Of a stretch of 47,465 nt of DNA, positions 34,116 through 42,331 are shown in pieces. Within the stretch, counting starts at the first letter, position 1. Every line of letters starts with the position of its first letter. The position numbers were made by a program, and so were the translations under genes. A model generated the notes under the pieces. It was not told the DNA's origin. It searched no databases and saw only the letters and a list, made by a program, of their open reading frames with translations. This DNA comes from CAYUNE01 sp964446115 (GTDB lineage: Bacteria; Desulfobacterota; Desulfobulbia; Desulfobulbales; Desulfobulbaceae). The stretch lies in assembly GCA_964446115.1 (NCBI GenBank), contig CAYUNE010000016.1, positions 1 to 47,465 on the forward strand, given 5' to 3'.

Positions 34116-35128
34116 ACCATCTCCCCATCGCCTTGTTGCAAGGTTGCAAAGCAGGCCAGCGCCCGTTCAAGGTCCTCCAGAAGCTCCCGGACGGTATCGT
34201 AGAAAACTTCGGTTCCCAGGGAAAAGTGAAGAAAAATATTGTTGAGTTCCACCGGAATATAGGGAAAGAGCTTGCGCAGGTTGGTGATTCTGTTTCTGGA
34301 AAGCAGAGAGTAATCACCTGGTTCTATGGTGGCCAGCACATCTTCTCCCATCTCCGGATGCGCCATCACTTCACGGGGATGATAGTTGCCCCGGGCGGTC
34401 AGATACATGAGGAGGTTGCCGAGTTCGTACAGATCAAGGGCAAAGGGGCGCTCCGGCATGTAGAAGTCATAGTCGAAATCGATCCAGCGAAACAACCCGG
34501 AAGCGCGCTCCACCAGGATGTGATCCCGGCGGATATCGCCGTGGCGCAATCCGTTTTCATGCAGCAAGCCGATGGCGCGGACACAATCAACGAAACGGCG
34601 AAAGATTGCCGGAAAGCGGGTGTGAAAGTATTCCCGGTGGGAGAGCCTGTGCCGGTGAATGTACTTGTCCAGACGGCTGCCGTTGATGATATCGAGGATG
34701 CGCACAAGATTTCCCGCCTCATCAAGCACTGCCTTGCCCTGCATGAAATGGGGGTGGCCCTGCACCAGCTCCAGGACACGGGCCTCCTTTTCCGGACTGC
34801 GGTAACAGGGAATGGTGAAACGGCCCAGGTTGATATCAAAGGTTTCATGAAACACCAGTTTGAGAATCTTCTTTTCGCCGGTTTCAAGATTCTCCACCCG
34901 GGGGACCCAGGGTTTCACCTGTTCCTCGACGCCGAAGCGACCCTCACGGGTATAGGCGGTAATGAGGAAATAACAGCCATCGACATAGATGATATCCCCA
35001 TAGTCCATGGAGGTGAAGTTGGTGGTGTCGGTGAAAATTCGCGAAGCCCGTCTCAGACTTCGGGTTACCCGGTGGCGACGGAGGCGAAGGGCGATTTTCG
35101 GAGGCAGGGATTCGGCATTGACCGGCAT
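34112..35128 (-). CDS. Serine/threonine-kinase-like protein
   Basis: A 338-residue soluble protein with kinase-like features. It has a small N-terminal lobe with a possible ATP lysine (ILKLVF, Lys90) and Glu115, then a catalytic-loop-like RHGDIRRDHILV (195-206) with Asp198, and a metal-binding-like IDFDYDF (216-222) in place of DFG. These look like an atypical kinase or phosphotransferase; the target is unknown. It starts five bases after the stop of a universal stress protein gene, so the two may act together. No membrane helix is seen. Confidence 0.7.
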   Translation of the reverse strand: MPVNAESLPPKIALRLRRHRVTRSLRRASRIFTDTTNFTSMDYGDIIYVDGCYFLITAYTREGRFGVEEQVKPWVPRVENLETGEKKILKLVFHETFDINLGRFTIPCYRSPEKEARVLELVQGHPHFMQGKAVLDEAGNLVRILDIINGSRLDKYIHRHRLSHREYFHTRFPAIFRRFVDCVRAIGLLHENGLRHGDIRRDHILVERASGLFRWIDFDYDFYMPERPFALDLYELGNLLMYLTARGNYHPREVMAHPEMGEDVLATIEPGDYSLLSRNRITNLRKLFPYIPVELNNIFLHFSLGTEVFYDTVRELLEDLERALACFATLQQGDGEMV

Positions 35129-35133
35129 GACTG

Positions 35134-35613
35134 TCAGCCGACGACCCAGACGGCAATTCCCCTGCTCTGGTGCACAAGGGCGTTGGAAATGGAACCAAAA
35201 AGAAATTCCTCGGCCTTGGAAACGCCGCGCTTGCCCACGGCAATGGTGCCGAATCCTCTTTCCCTCTGGACCTCGAGAATGGTTTGGCTGATGGTTTCCC
35301 GCTCGGCCATCCGGCTCTCCGTGGTGATGGAGCGGGTCTTGATACCGCAGCCGGTGAGGATTTCCATAGCGCCTGAAAAAATACCGGCAGCGATCTTTTC
35401 TCTTTCCGCCCGGTATTGATCCAGAGAACCGCCGGTGGCGTAATAGTCCGGCGGCGGCTCCGGATAGATGTGGAGAAGATGGAGACTGACATCCGGCAGA
35501 TGACCGACCATGTTGCCGGTGTACTGCAGGGCGTTTTCGGAAGTCGGGGTATCATCAACGGCCACCAGGATCTTTTTCCAGTCCATTATCTCCCTGCTGC
35601 CGGCTGTTGTCAT
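35134..35613 (-). CDS. Universal stress protein (UspA family)
   Basis: A single-domain, 159-residue UspA protein. It has the N-terminal ILVAVDDTPTSENAL segment, LLHIYPEPP, and the ATP-binding loop AVGKRGVSKAEEFLFGSISN near the C-terminus. The ATG at 35613 overlaps the stop of the panE gene by four bases, and the next gene, a kinase-like protein, starts a few bases after its stop. This places all three in one transcript. Confidence 0.9.
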   Translation of the reverse strand: MTTAGSREIMDWKKILVAVDDTPTSENALQYTGNMVGHLPDVSLHLLHIYPEPPPDYYATGGSLDQYRAEREKIAAGIFSGAMEILTGCGIKTRSITTESRMAERETISQTILEVQRERGFGTIAVGKRGVSKAEEFLFGSISNALVHQSRGIAVWVVG

Positions 35614-36575
35614 GCCCCTTCCTCCCTGATTGCGCGCCCCTGGCTTCTGCTGCGCATCTCCATCAGTTTCACCAGCTCCACCACTGTCTGCTGGGTCGGC
35701 GCCGCCACGCCGGCCTCTTCGGCAAACCTGACAAGAGCCCCGCACTGGGCATCGATTTCGGTTCGCCGACCGTTGAGGATATCCTGCAGCATGGAGGAGA
35801 GATTACCCTCGGTGCGTCGACAGGCGTCGAAAAGCAGGCGATAGAGATCATGAAAGACTAGATCCACGGCCCGGGCTTCGGCCACGCGCCGTCCCTCGTC
35901 GATGAGCCGTTTCAACAGGGTGATCGATTCCACGGCATCAAGCAGCCGGCCGTTTTTGACCTGCAGAATCGAGGTCAGGCCGTTGATGGCGGCATAGACG
36001 ATCACCTTGCACCAGAGACGCCCCATGATGCGATGCACCGGTGAACAGGGCAGACCGCAATCGGAAAAAAGGTCGGTCACTTTACGCAACCGTTCGGAAA
36101 TAGCCCCGTCCAGCTCGCCGAGATAGGTCTTGCCCATGCCGCCATGGCGGACGATGCCGGGCCCCAGAGCAGTACCGGCCATGAAGGTGAAACCGCCGAT
36201 GATGTGGCGCCTGTCCACCACTCTTTCCAGGACTTCGATATTGCCGAGACCGGTCTGCAGGGTGATGACGGGAGAGTCACGGGCAACCAGGTGGGCGGCC
36301 GCCTGTACGGCGGCAAGGGTGTCGAAGGATTTCACCGCCAGAATGACCAGATCGCAACGGCTGATGCGATCAGCCCCGGGGTAGGCGACAGCGGCCGTAT
36401 AGGAGACATTGTCCGGAGTGTCCGCCTGTGCCGGAACCAGACCAAGCCCCCGGTCGTTGACGGCTGCCACCACCTCGGGGCGTTTTTCCACCAGCAGCAC
36501 CTCATGCCCGCCCCGACTCAGATAGAATCCAAATAATCTGCCGATGGCTCCGGCCCCGATGATGACAATGGTCAT
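35610..36575 (-). CDS. panE: 2-dehydropantoate 2-reductase (ketopantoate reductase)
   Basis: Reduces ketopantoate to pantoate with NADPH for pantothenate and CoA synthesis. From the ATG at 36575 (AGGA upstream) it has 321 residues. The N-terminal Rossmann motif is IVIIGAGAIGRLFG; CDLVILAVKSFDT and TLQTGLGNIEVLE follow, then GRLWCKVIVYAAINGLTSI with the family's catalytic Lys, and a C-terminal helical domain. Other ketopantoate reductase-like oxidoreductases share this fold, so the exact substrate is likely but not certain. Confidence 0.88.
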   Translation of the reverse strand: MTIVIIGAGAIGRLFGFYLSRGGHEVLLVEKRPEVVAAVNDRGLGLVPAQADTPDNVSYTAAVAYPGADRISRCDLVILAVKSFDTLAAVQAAAHLVARDSPVITLQTGLGNIEVLERVVDRRHIIGGFTFMAGTALGPGIVRHGGMGKTYLGELDGAISERLRKVTDLFSDCGLPCSPVHRIMGRLWCKVIVYAAINGLTSILQVKNGRLLDAVESITLLKRLIDEGRRVAEARAVDLVFHDLYRLLFDACRRTEGNLSSMLQDILNGRRTEIDAQCGALVRFAEEAGVAAPTQQTVVELVKLMEMRSRSQGRAIREEGA

Positions 36576-36638
36576 GGTCGTTCCTCCCCGCCCAGCCGAC
36601 AAGCCGTCCATGAAAAATAGGCCGTCGTATCAATAAAT

Positions 36639-36666
36639 AAGATAAGGCATTGCTTGCCGATGTCAA
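36639..36666 (-). promoter_or_regulatory. Probable promoter of panE-uspA-kinase transcript
   Basis: Read leftward: a perfect TTGACA (36666-36661), 16 bases, then TATCTT (36644-36639), about 65 bases before the panE ATG. Confidence 0.6.
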
Positions 36667-36689
36667 CCGGACGGCAGGGAAGCGGGGCT

Positions 36690-38738
36690 TTACCGTCCAT
36701 TTTTGAGCAGACGCCTTTTTGCCCTGCCGAGGTGATAAAAAATTCCTCCGTATCGATGGCGCAACAGCCCCTGGGGCCAACCGCTCTCTTCCAGGTCTTG
36801 CAGGAATCTGCGCCGTTTTTCAGGCAGAACCAGCCCCAGGAGTTTATCGATTGCCCGGAAGCGGCTCCTCCCCGGAAAGAGAACCCGGTTTCTGCCGAAG
36901 GTATCATCCTGTTTGAGGCAAAAAAAAGCCCGGCAGATCCCGGGTGGCGGCTCACAGAGCAAACGAGCGGCCCACTCCTGCCCCAGCTGCTGCATTTCAC
37001 GAACACTGATACCGCGCCGGCCGATTACCTGAAAGAGGCGGGAGGAGCCGGCCAGCACCCCTTCCTGAAAAGGAGAAATCCAACGGGTATGGAACCGATC
37101 CCCCTCTTCATCCGGTTCATGGATGACCCGGACCGTGCCGTCGGTCGCCGGTCTGTATCCAACCGCACTGCCGCCGGTTTCATAGCAGAGCATTTCAAAC
37201 GGCATAACATGAAAAAGAACCGGGTGATTATCCCCACGGTTGGCATCGGCAAGAAAGCCATATTTTCGGGTGTTGGCCGGCTGGCGATTAAAAAATTTCT
37301 GCAGGCCGAGATAGATACCGGTAATCCCGGTGCCGGGGAGGAGATGGGCGATGTTGTCCTGAATGGTGCCGCGCCAGCCGATATCTACAATAACGCTTTC
37401 ATCATCAACTCCGAATTCCCGGCTCTGAAGATAGTGTTTCAGCTGTTTTTGTCGCTCTTGCCGGTGGAGGGTGAGCCGGGAAATGAAATCCTGGTCCGTG
37501 AACAGGAGATTTACCCTGTCATCACGCCAGGGAGAAAAAATCACCTCATCGGCATCGATATTGTATCTGGAGAAATATTCGTCAAACTCCTCAAGATCCA
37601 GTCCCAGGGAACCGAGCATCGCCCGCATGGACTGGTCCGCATACTGGGACCACATCCGCCGCAGTTCGGCACAGGTTATCTCCCGCAGGGAAGGAAAAAA
37701 GGTTGCCAGCCTGCTGACGGCGAGCAGACGTGAAGAAATCGGCTTCAGGTCATAGGGATTGACCTCCTGGAGACGATCAAAAATCCGTTTGAAAAAAATA
37801 CCCTCCCGGGTAAAAAAGAAGACCCGCTCCGCTCCGACGCGGCGGCAGATCTGGTCGATGTAGAGGGAAAAACCGGTAAAGATGACGCTTGCCCGGATTC
37901 CCTCGCAAAAAAGGCGGGCGCTGCGGCTGTTTTGCCCGACGGGTCGCACCCGCCGGGCAAGATCGCGGACAATGGTTTCTGCGGCCGTAACCGGGGAACG
38001 GCAACGTTCCAAAAAGTGCTCCTGCCTTTCCCGCCTGCGGGAACCTTCGCGGCCGCCGGTAAAGTGCAGGGCACGCAGGCCTGCTTCGGTGGCCATTGCC
38101 ACGTCGGCCCGGTGGTTGTCACCTATATGGAGTACGTCACCAGGCTCCACCTGAAGCGCAGAAAGCGCATGGCGAAAAAGTCGGCCGCTTCTCTTGTTCA
38201 GCCCGCAGTCACAGGAGAGAAACAACCCATCGACACCCAGGGGCAGGGAAGCGGCGGCAAGGATGCGGGCAACCTTGTCCCCGGACATGTAAAAATCGGA
38301 GATGATGATCAACCGCTGGTATTGATAGGTTCCCAGCAGGCGCAGAAGGTCGGGGTCCGGATAACTAACGGCCATCTCCTGCCTGATTTCACCCTCGACC
38401 AGCTCCGCCACGATCCCGGCCCTTGCCCCTTTGTCAAGTTCCGCCGCGGCAACCCGGGTCACGCATTCCCAAAGGACTTCCTCTATCTCATATTCATCGT
38501 CGCCACCCCGCTTCCGGCGTTGTCGGCCGATATGGTATTCCACCTCCCGCCTCTTTTCCAGAAGCTCCATGGGGGCGAGCTCTTTGTCCCGCAGGTGAGG
38601 ACCGAGGAGCAAAAGCATGCGCTGGGCGGTATACAGCTTGACCTCATCGGGATGGCAGTGTCGTCTGAGGAGAGTGTCCCACAGGTCAAGGGAGAGAACA
38701 GGGGTTGTTTGCCCGGGCACGATTTTTCCTAATTTCAT
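36690..38738 (-). CDS. HAD-superfamily protein with large C-terminal domain
   Basis: The N-terminal part is a HAD hydrolase: VLSLDLWDTLLRR (motif I), IIISDFYMSGD (motif II), NKRSGRLF (Lys) and HIGDNHRADVAMA (motif IV). The following 400 or so residues form a domain I know only by its habit of following HAD domains in polysaccharide gene sets; it includes VFFFTREGIFFKRIF, ESVIVDIGWRGTIQDN and GITGIYLGLQKFF. The DIGW segment suggests nucleotide or sugar binding, but no activity can be assigned. A TTG at 38774 overlapping the upstream stop (TTGA) is an alternative start, giving 694 residues. The preceding gene is a glycosyltransferase, so surface sugar assembly is likely. Confidence 0.75.
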   Translation of the reverse strand: MKLGKIVPGQTTPVLSLDLWDTLLRRHCHPDEVKLYTAQRMLLLLGPHLRDKELAPMELLEKRREVEYHIGRQRRKRGGDDEYEIEEVLWECVTRVAAAELDKGARAGIVAELVEGEIRQEMAVSYPDPDLLRLLGTYQYQRLIIISDFYMSGDKVARILAAASLPLGVDGLFLSCDCGLNKRSGRLFRHALSALQVEPGDVLHIGDNHRADVAMATEAGLRALHFTGGREGSRRRERQEHFLERCRSPVTAAETIVRDLARRVRPVGQNSRSARLFCEGIRASVIFTGFSLYIDQICRRVGAERVFFFTREGIFFKRIFDRLQEVNPYDLKPISSRLLAVSRLATFFPSLREITCAELRRMWSQYADQSMRAMLGSLGLDLEEFDEYFSRYNIDADEVIFSPWRDDRVNLLFTDQDFISRLTLHRQERQKQLKHYLQSREFGVDDESVIVDIGWRGTIQDNIAHLLPGTGITGIYLGLQKFFNRQPANTRKYGFLADANRGDNHPVLFHVMPFEMLCYETGGSAVGYRPATDGTVRVIHEPDEEGDRFHTRWISPFQEGVLAGSSRLFQVIGRRGISVREMQQLGQEWAARLLCEPPPGICRAFFCLKQDDTFGRNRVLFPGRSRFRAIDKLLGLVLPEKRRRFLQDLEESGWPQGLLRHRYGGIFYHLGRAKRRLLKNGR

Positions 38739-38770
38739 AAAAAAAAGTTGAAAAAACAGGATGTCGCGGT

Positions 38771-39994
38771 TCAATAATAGCCGCGATACAAAACCTTGAG
38801 GACCCGAGCCAGCCGATTATGACGAAGCCAGTATCCCAGATCGCGCCCTCCCCTATTCCGGCCGTTTTCCGGCCGCGTCTCTTTGGCAGGCAAGACGGCC
38901 GGGGGCGGCTGATACCGTTGCGATGAAAATATGGGAGTATCGTAGAGAGGTGAGAGCTTGTCTATGCCGCGATCAAGCCCGGCGATGAGGGCGTCGAATA
39001 TAGCGGCGCATTGGGCAAATTCCCCTTTCACATCCCGGGAGGCCATGAAGTTGAGACCGACCCTGCCCATCTGCTCCCGGCGGCTGCGGCTGTTGATTAT
39101 CTCCAGCAGGGCACCGGCCAGCGAAGGAGCATTTTTCTCAGCCAGCAGCACTCCCCCCGCCGGATAATCGTAAATGGTGTTGTCATCATAAAAATCGACC
39201 ACCGGCAATCCGGCGGCCATCATCTCAAAGGGTATTCTGGAGGGGTTGCTGGAGCTGAGACAGAGGCCGACACTGCACCGATTGTAGAGGATATTGCACT
39301 CCTCCCTGGTCAGGAGGCCCAGATGAGTATGCTCAAAGTCGAAATCCGGTGCCAGGTCTGAGCCATAGGTATAAATGGTAATATCAGGGCAGTGATGTTT
39401 AAGGATCGCCAGAGTGTGGCGGCCGATCCGCGGACATCGCCGGGGTTTCTCCGGCTGGTGGACAAAACAGACGGCCTTTTCTTTCCTCAGTTCCGAAATG
39501 GGACGGTAAAGGGATCTGTCCGCGGAAAAATCGAAGAAATGCGACGGAATCCCGAAACGGTCAATCATCAGATGCGAAAGCCAGCGGCCGATGGTAATGG
39601 GGATCAGTCTGAGCCGATAGGTGTTTTCGGCAAGGATGTACTCATCCCCCATGGGGTTGAAAAATGGTTCGAAATCCTGAATAAAGTACACTTTGTGCCC
39701 GGCATCGACGTCTCGGGCCACAATCGGAGCTGTCCACCAGGCCGTGGCCACCGCCGTGTCGAAACGGCCCGTGACCCCATAACCGGCCTCCACCGGCGCC
39801 GGACAGAAGCCGAAATAGTCTTGAATCATCTCCCGCAACCGTTCCGCTGTCATCCCCTGATGATCCTCCGTTCCCACGTGGATACGACACTCATATCCCC
39901 GCTCCACTAGATTGCGGATATGGGTAAAAATTGTACGGTGCCCTCCGGAACCTTTCAGGGGAATGGGCACAAGCCAGACAATGCGATGTCTCAT
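38771..39994 (-). CDS. Glycosyltransferase (WsaF-like, GT4 type)
   Basis: A 407-residue protein from the ATG at 39994, with the N-terminal RIVWLVPIPLKGSGGHRTIF typical of this group. The C-terminal domain has a GT-B core: TIYTYGSDL, GLLTREECNILYNRCSVGL and SSSNPSRIPFEMMAAGLPVVDF, in which the Glu of FEMMAAG is the nucleotide-sugar contact of GT4 enzymes. It resembles WsaF-like rhamnosyltransferases, but the sugar cannot be told. The frame extends upstream to a start at 40132 with no better ribosome site. The stop overlaps a possible TTG start of the HAD gene. Confidence 0.8.
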   Translation of the reverse strand: MRHRIVWLVPIPLKGSGGHRTIFTHIRNLVERGYECRIHVGTEDHQGMTAERLREMIQDYFGFCPAPVEAGYGVTGRFDTAVATAWWTAPIVARDVDAGHKVYFIQDFEPFFNPMGDEYILAENTYRLRLIPITIGRWLSHLMIDRFGIPSHFFDFSADRSLYRPISELRKEKAVCFVHQPEKPRRCPRIGRHTLAILKHHCPDITIYTYGSDLAPDFDFEHTHLGLLTREECNILYNRCSVGLCLSSSNPSRIPFEMMAAGLPVVDFYDDNTIYDYPAGGVLLAEKNAPSLAGALLEIINSRSRREQMGRVGLNFMASRDVKGEFAQCAAIFDALIAGLDRGIDKLSPLYDTPIFSSQRYQPPPAVLPAKETRPENGRNRGGRDLGYWLRHNRLARVLKVLYRGYY

Positions 39995-40385
39995 GTTCGG
40001 TTTTCCAGCAGATTTCCTTTTTGGGCGTCCCGGCGCAAAAGAACGTGTCCGCTCACGGCCAAGAGGTACATTATACCACCGGGTTGCAAATCCTGGGAGC
40101 GGGAATAAAAGAACCGGCAAGTCAGCCAACAACCAATAAATTGATTCCAGAATAACCGAAAATATGTAAATTTGACAGAATCATTCAGAGGAACTATTGT
40201 GCCGATTTTCTCTCCCCGATATTCCACTCTGTTCAACAAAAAAGTGTCCCGGAAATCAAGAATCTTGGTTCAAACTCCGGGCTTGCCTCCATTTCGCCTC
40301 AGGCATATGGATAATATTCCGGTGAAAAATTTTTAGCGTAACACAGAGATCGGGCGAAAGGACAATTTTTCAAGGAACCCTGTAA
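39995..40385. other. Divergent region between two sugar gene sets
   Basis: This AT-rich region separates leftward and rightward polysaccharide genes and must hold their promoters. It contains an inverted repeat (CCCGGA at 40248-40253, TCCGGG at 40276-40281) with a smaller CAAG/CTTG repeat inside. I see no convincing -35/-10 pair and no gene. Confidence 0.35.
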
Positions 40386-41501
40386 ATGGATGCTCCACTG
40401 ATCAGTATTATCATTCCACTGTATAATCATGAAAAGTTCATCCGGGAGGCCGTGCTTTCCGTTTTAAACCAGCAGGTGGAAGATTTTGAGCTCATCATTA
40501 TCGATGACGGGTCCAATGACGAATCCGCAGATATCGTCACCGCCATCCCGGACAGGCGGATCAAGTTTTTCAGCCAGTCCAACCAAGGCGCCCACCGGAC
40601 GATAAACAGGGGCATCAAGCTGGCAGGGGGGAAGTATATCGCCATTCTCAATTCCGACGACATCTATCATCCGGATCGCCTATCCCGTTGTCTCAATTAT
40701 CTGGAACAGAATCAACAGATTGCTGCAGTGTTCACCCAGGTGGAGGCGATTGATGAAACCGGAGAACATCTTTACTATTTTCAGACAACGCCGCCATATG
40801 AAAACAAAGGGTTCCGGTCCCATCCTGATCAACTTATTGCATTGGATTTACTTGGAAAAAATTTGACGACCAGCACATCCAACATCTTTTGTCGGCGGCA
40901 GGTGTTCGACGAGGTTGGATTGTTTCGTAAATTCCGATATTGTCATGACCTTGATTTTTTACTGCGCCTCGTGTATCACAAGCATGTTCGATGGATTCGA
41001 GAGCCTTTGCTGAAATATCGCTTTCACCATGCAAATACAATCATGGAGGATTCGGCCCTGGTGTGTTTCGAGGTTGCCCTTATACTGATGGATTTCATCA
41101 ATGCCGGCCGTCTCGCCACCACGTTTCCCGCGTCCACGGATATGTCTGAGAAGATGGCTGCCCTCTGCCATTCCTTGCATTTCAGATGTCTGGACAGAAC
41201 TCTTGCCGTCCTGGCGGCTCTCATCCAAACCGAGAAAAACTGGCCCTTTGTCCTTGAAAAGTTATTATCAGATCCTGCTGATCCATTTCGCCGGGCCTGC
41301 CTGGAAGATATAAAAAAAGGCCTGCCGGAAGATCTGGGCCAACAGACCCGACAAGAGGATAATCTGCATTTACGGCGGATAGTTGAGAAGTTACAGCAGG
41401 AAAACGAATGCATCCGCCGTTCCTTTTCCTGGCGCCTGGCCCGGATGCTCAGTGCCCCCGGCAGAAAACTGCTCCGGCTTTTCGGGACCTCTCTCCCATG
41501 A
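40386..41501 (+). CDS. Family 2 glycosyltransferase
   Basis: A 371-residue GT2 enzyme. The N-terminal nucleotide-binding part has ISIIIPLYNHEKFIREAV, IIIDDGSNDESADI (38-50) and the metal-binding NSDD at 89-92. A later DLDFLLRLVY segment resembles the acceptor-site region. The C-terminus ends in a helix and a SFSWRLARMLSAPGRKLL segment common to enzymes of polysaccharide loci. It adds a sugar of unknown type to a growing chain at the membrane. Its stop overlaps the ATG of the export permease (ATGA), so the genes are coupled. The ATG has an AAGGA site. Confidence 0.92.
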   Translation: MDAPLISIIIPLYNHEKFIREAVLSVLNQQVEDFELIIIDDGSNDESADIVTAIPDRRIKFFSQSNQGAHRTINRGIKLAGGKYIAILNSDDIYHPDRLSRCLNYLEQNQQIAAVFTQVEAIDETGEHLYYFQTTPPYENKGFRSHPDQLIALDLLGKNLTTSTSNIFCRRQVFDEVGLFRKFRYCHDLDFLLRLVYHKHVRWIREPLLKYRFHHANTIMEDSALVCFEVALILMDFINAGRLATTFPASTDMSEKMAALCHSLHFRCLDRTLAVLAALIQTEKNWPFVLEKLLSDPADPFRRACLEDIKKGLPEDLGQQTRQEDNLHLRRIVEKLQQENECIRRSFSWRLARMLSAPGRKLLRLFGTSLP

Positions 41502-42331
41502 ATCCACACGCAAAGCAAGCCACCAGCCTCGTCTCCCTGGCCCGAAGTCTTATCCACAACCGCGAGCTGATCTACCAGATGATCCGCCGCGAGGTTACCG
41601 GCCGCTATCGCGGTTCGATCATGGGCATGGTCTGGTCGTTTTTCAATCCCCTCTTCATGCTGGCGGTGTACACCTTTGTCTTTTCCGTGGTCTTCAAGGC
41701 CCGTTGGGGAGAAAGCGGAGCAGAGGCGAGCAGATCGCAGTTCGCCTTACTGCTCTTTATGGGCATGATTGTCCATTCCATACTTGCCGAAGTTCTCAAT
41801 CAGGCTCCTTCAATTATCCGCAACAACACCAACTATGTAAAAAAAGTAGTCTTTCCCCTGGAAATATTGCCGGTGGTCACCATGGGCTCCACCCTGTTCC
41901 ATGCCTTTGTCTCTTTACTGGTGCTCCTGGCAACCTATATGGTCGTCAACGGCTCTCTTCACTGGACCGTAGTCTGTATTCCCCTGGTCTGGTTACCCCT
42001 GATCCTCACCACCCTGGGCCTGGCATGGCTACTGGCTTCATTGGGGGTTTTCCTCCGTGATGTAAGTCAGGTCATCGGCATTGTAACCACTGTACTGCTC
42101 TTTCTGGCACCGGTTTTTTACCCGCTCAGCGCCATCCCCAAAGCATATCAGGTGTGGATCATGATAAATCCCCTCACCTTTATCATCCAGCAGTCAAGGG
42201 AGGTCGTCATCTGGGGACGACTACCGGACTGGAAGGGCCTGGGACTCGATCTGGTATTCTCTTCTCTGGTTCTCTGGGGCGGTTTTTGGTGGTTCCAGAA
42301 AACACGAAAAGGTTTTGCCGATGTCATCTGA
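41498..42331 (+). CDS. wzm: ABC-2 type polysaccharide export permease
   Basis: A 277-residue inner membrane protein with about six helices. The N-terminal IYQMIRREVTGRYRGSIMG segment is the usual motif before the first helix of O-antigen/teichoic acid exporters, followed by FNPLFMLAVYTFVFSVVF. Other helices include PLVWLPLILTTLGLAWLLASLG and LLFLAPVFYPLSAIP. It forms the channel for the completed polymer with the ATPase encoded next. The ATG at 41498 overlaps the glycosyltransferase stop; its own stop overlaps the ATPase gene start by 11 bases. Confidence 0.92.
   Translation: MNPHAKQATSLVSLARSLIHNRELIYQMIRREVTGRYRGSIMGMVWSFFNPLFMLAVYTFVFSVVFKARWGESGAEASRSQFALLLFMGMIVHSILAEVLNQAPSIIRNNTNYVKKVVFPLEILPVVTMGSTLFHAFVSLLVLLATYMVVNGSLHWTVVCIPLVWLPLILTTLGLAWLLASLGVFLRDVSQVIGIVTTVLLFLAPVFYPLSAIPKAYQVWIMINPLTFIIQQSREVVIWGRLPDWKGLGLDLVFSSLVLWGGFWWFQKTRKGFADVI

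Noticed and set aside
34133..35419. Rightward 428-residue frame
   Set aside because: It is antisense to the kinase-like and UspA genes, which overlap or abut their neighbours like operon genes; no motif was seen in the antisense frame.
36654..37733. Rightward 359-residue frame
   Set aside because: It is antisense to the HAD-domain gene, which has all its motifs on the other strand.
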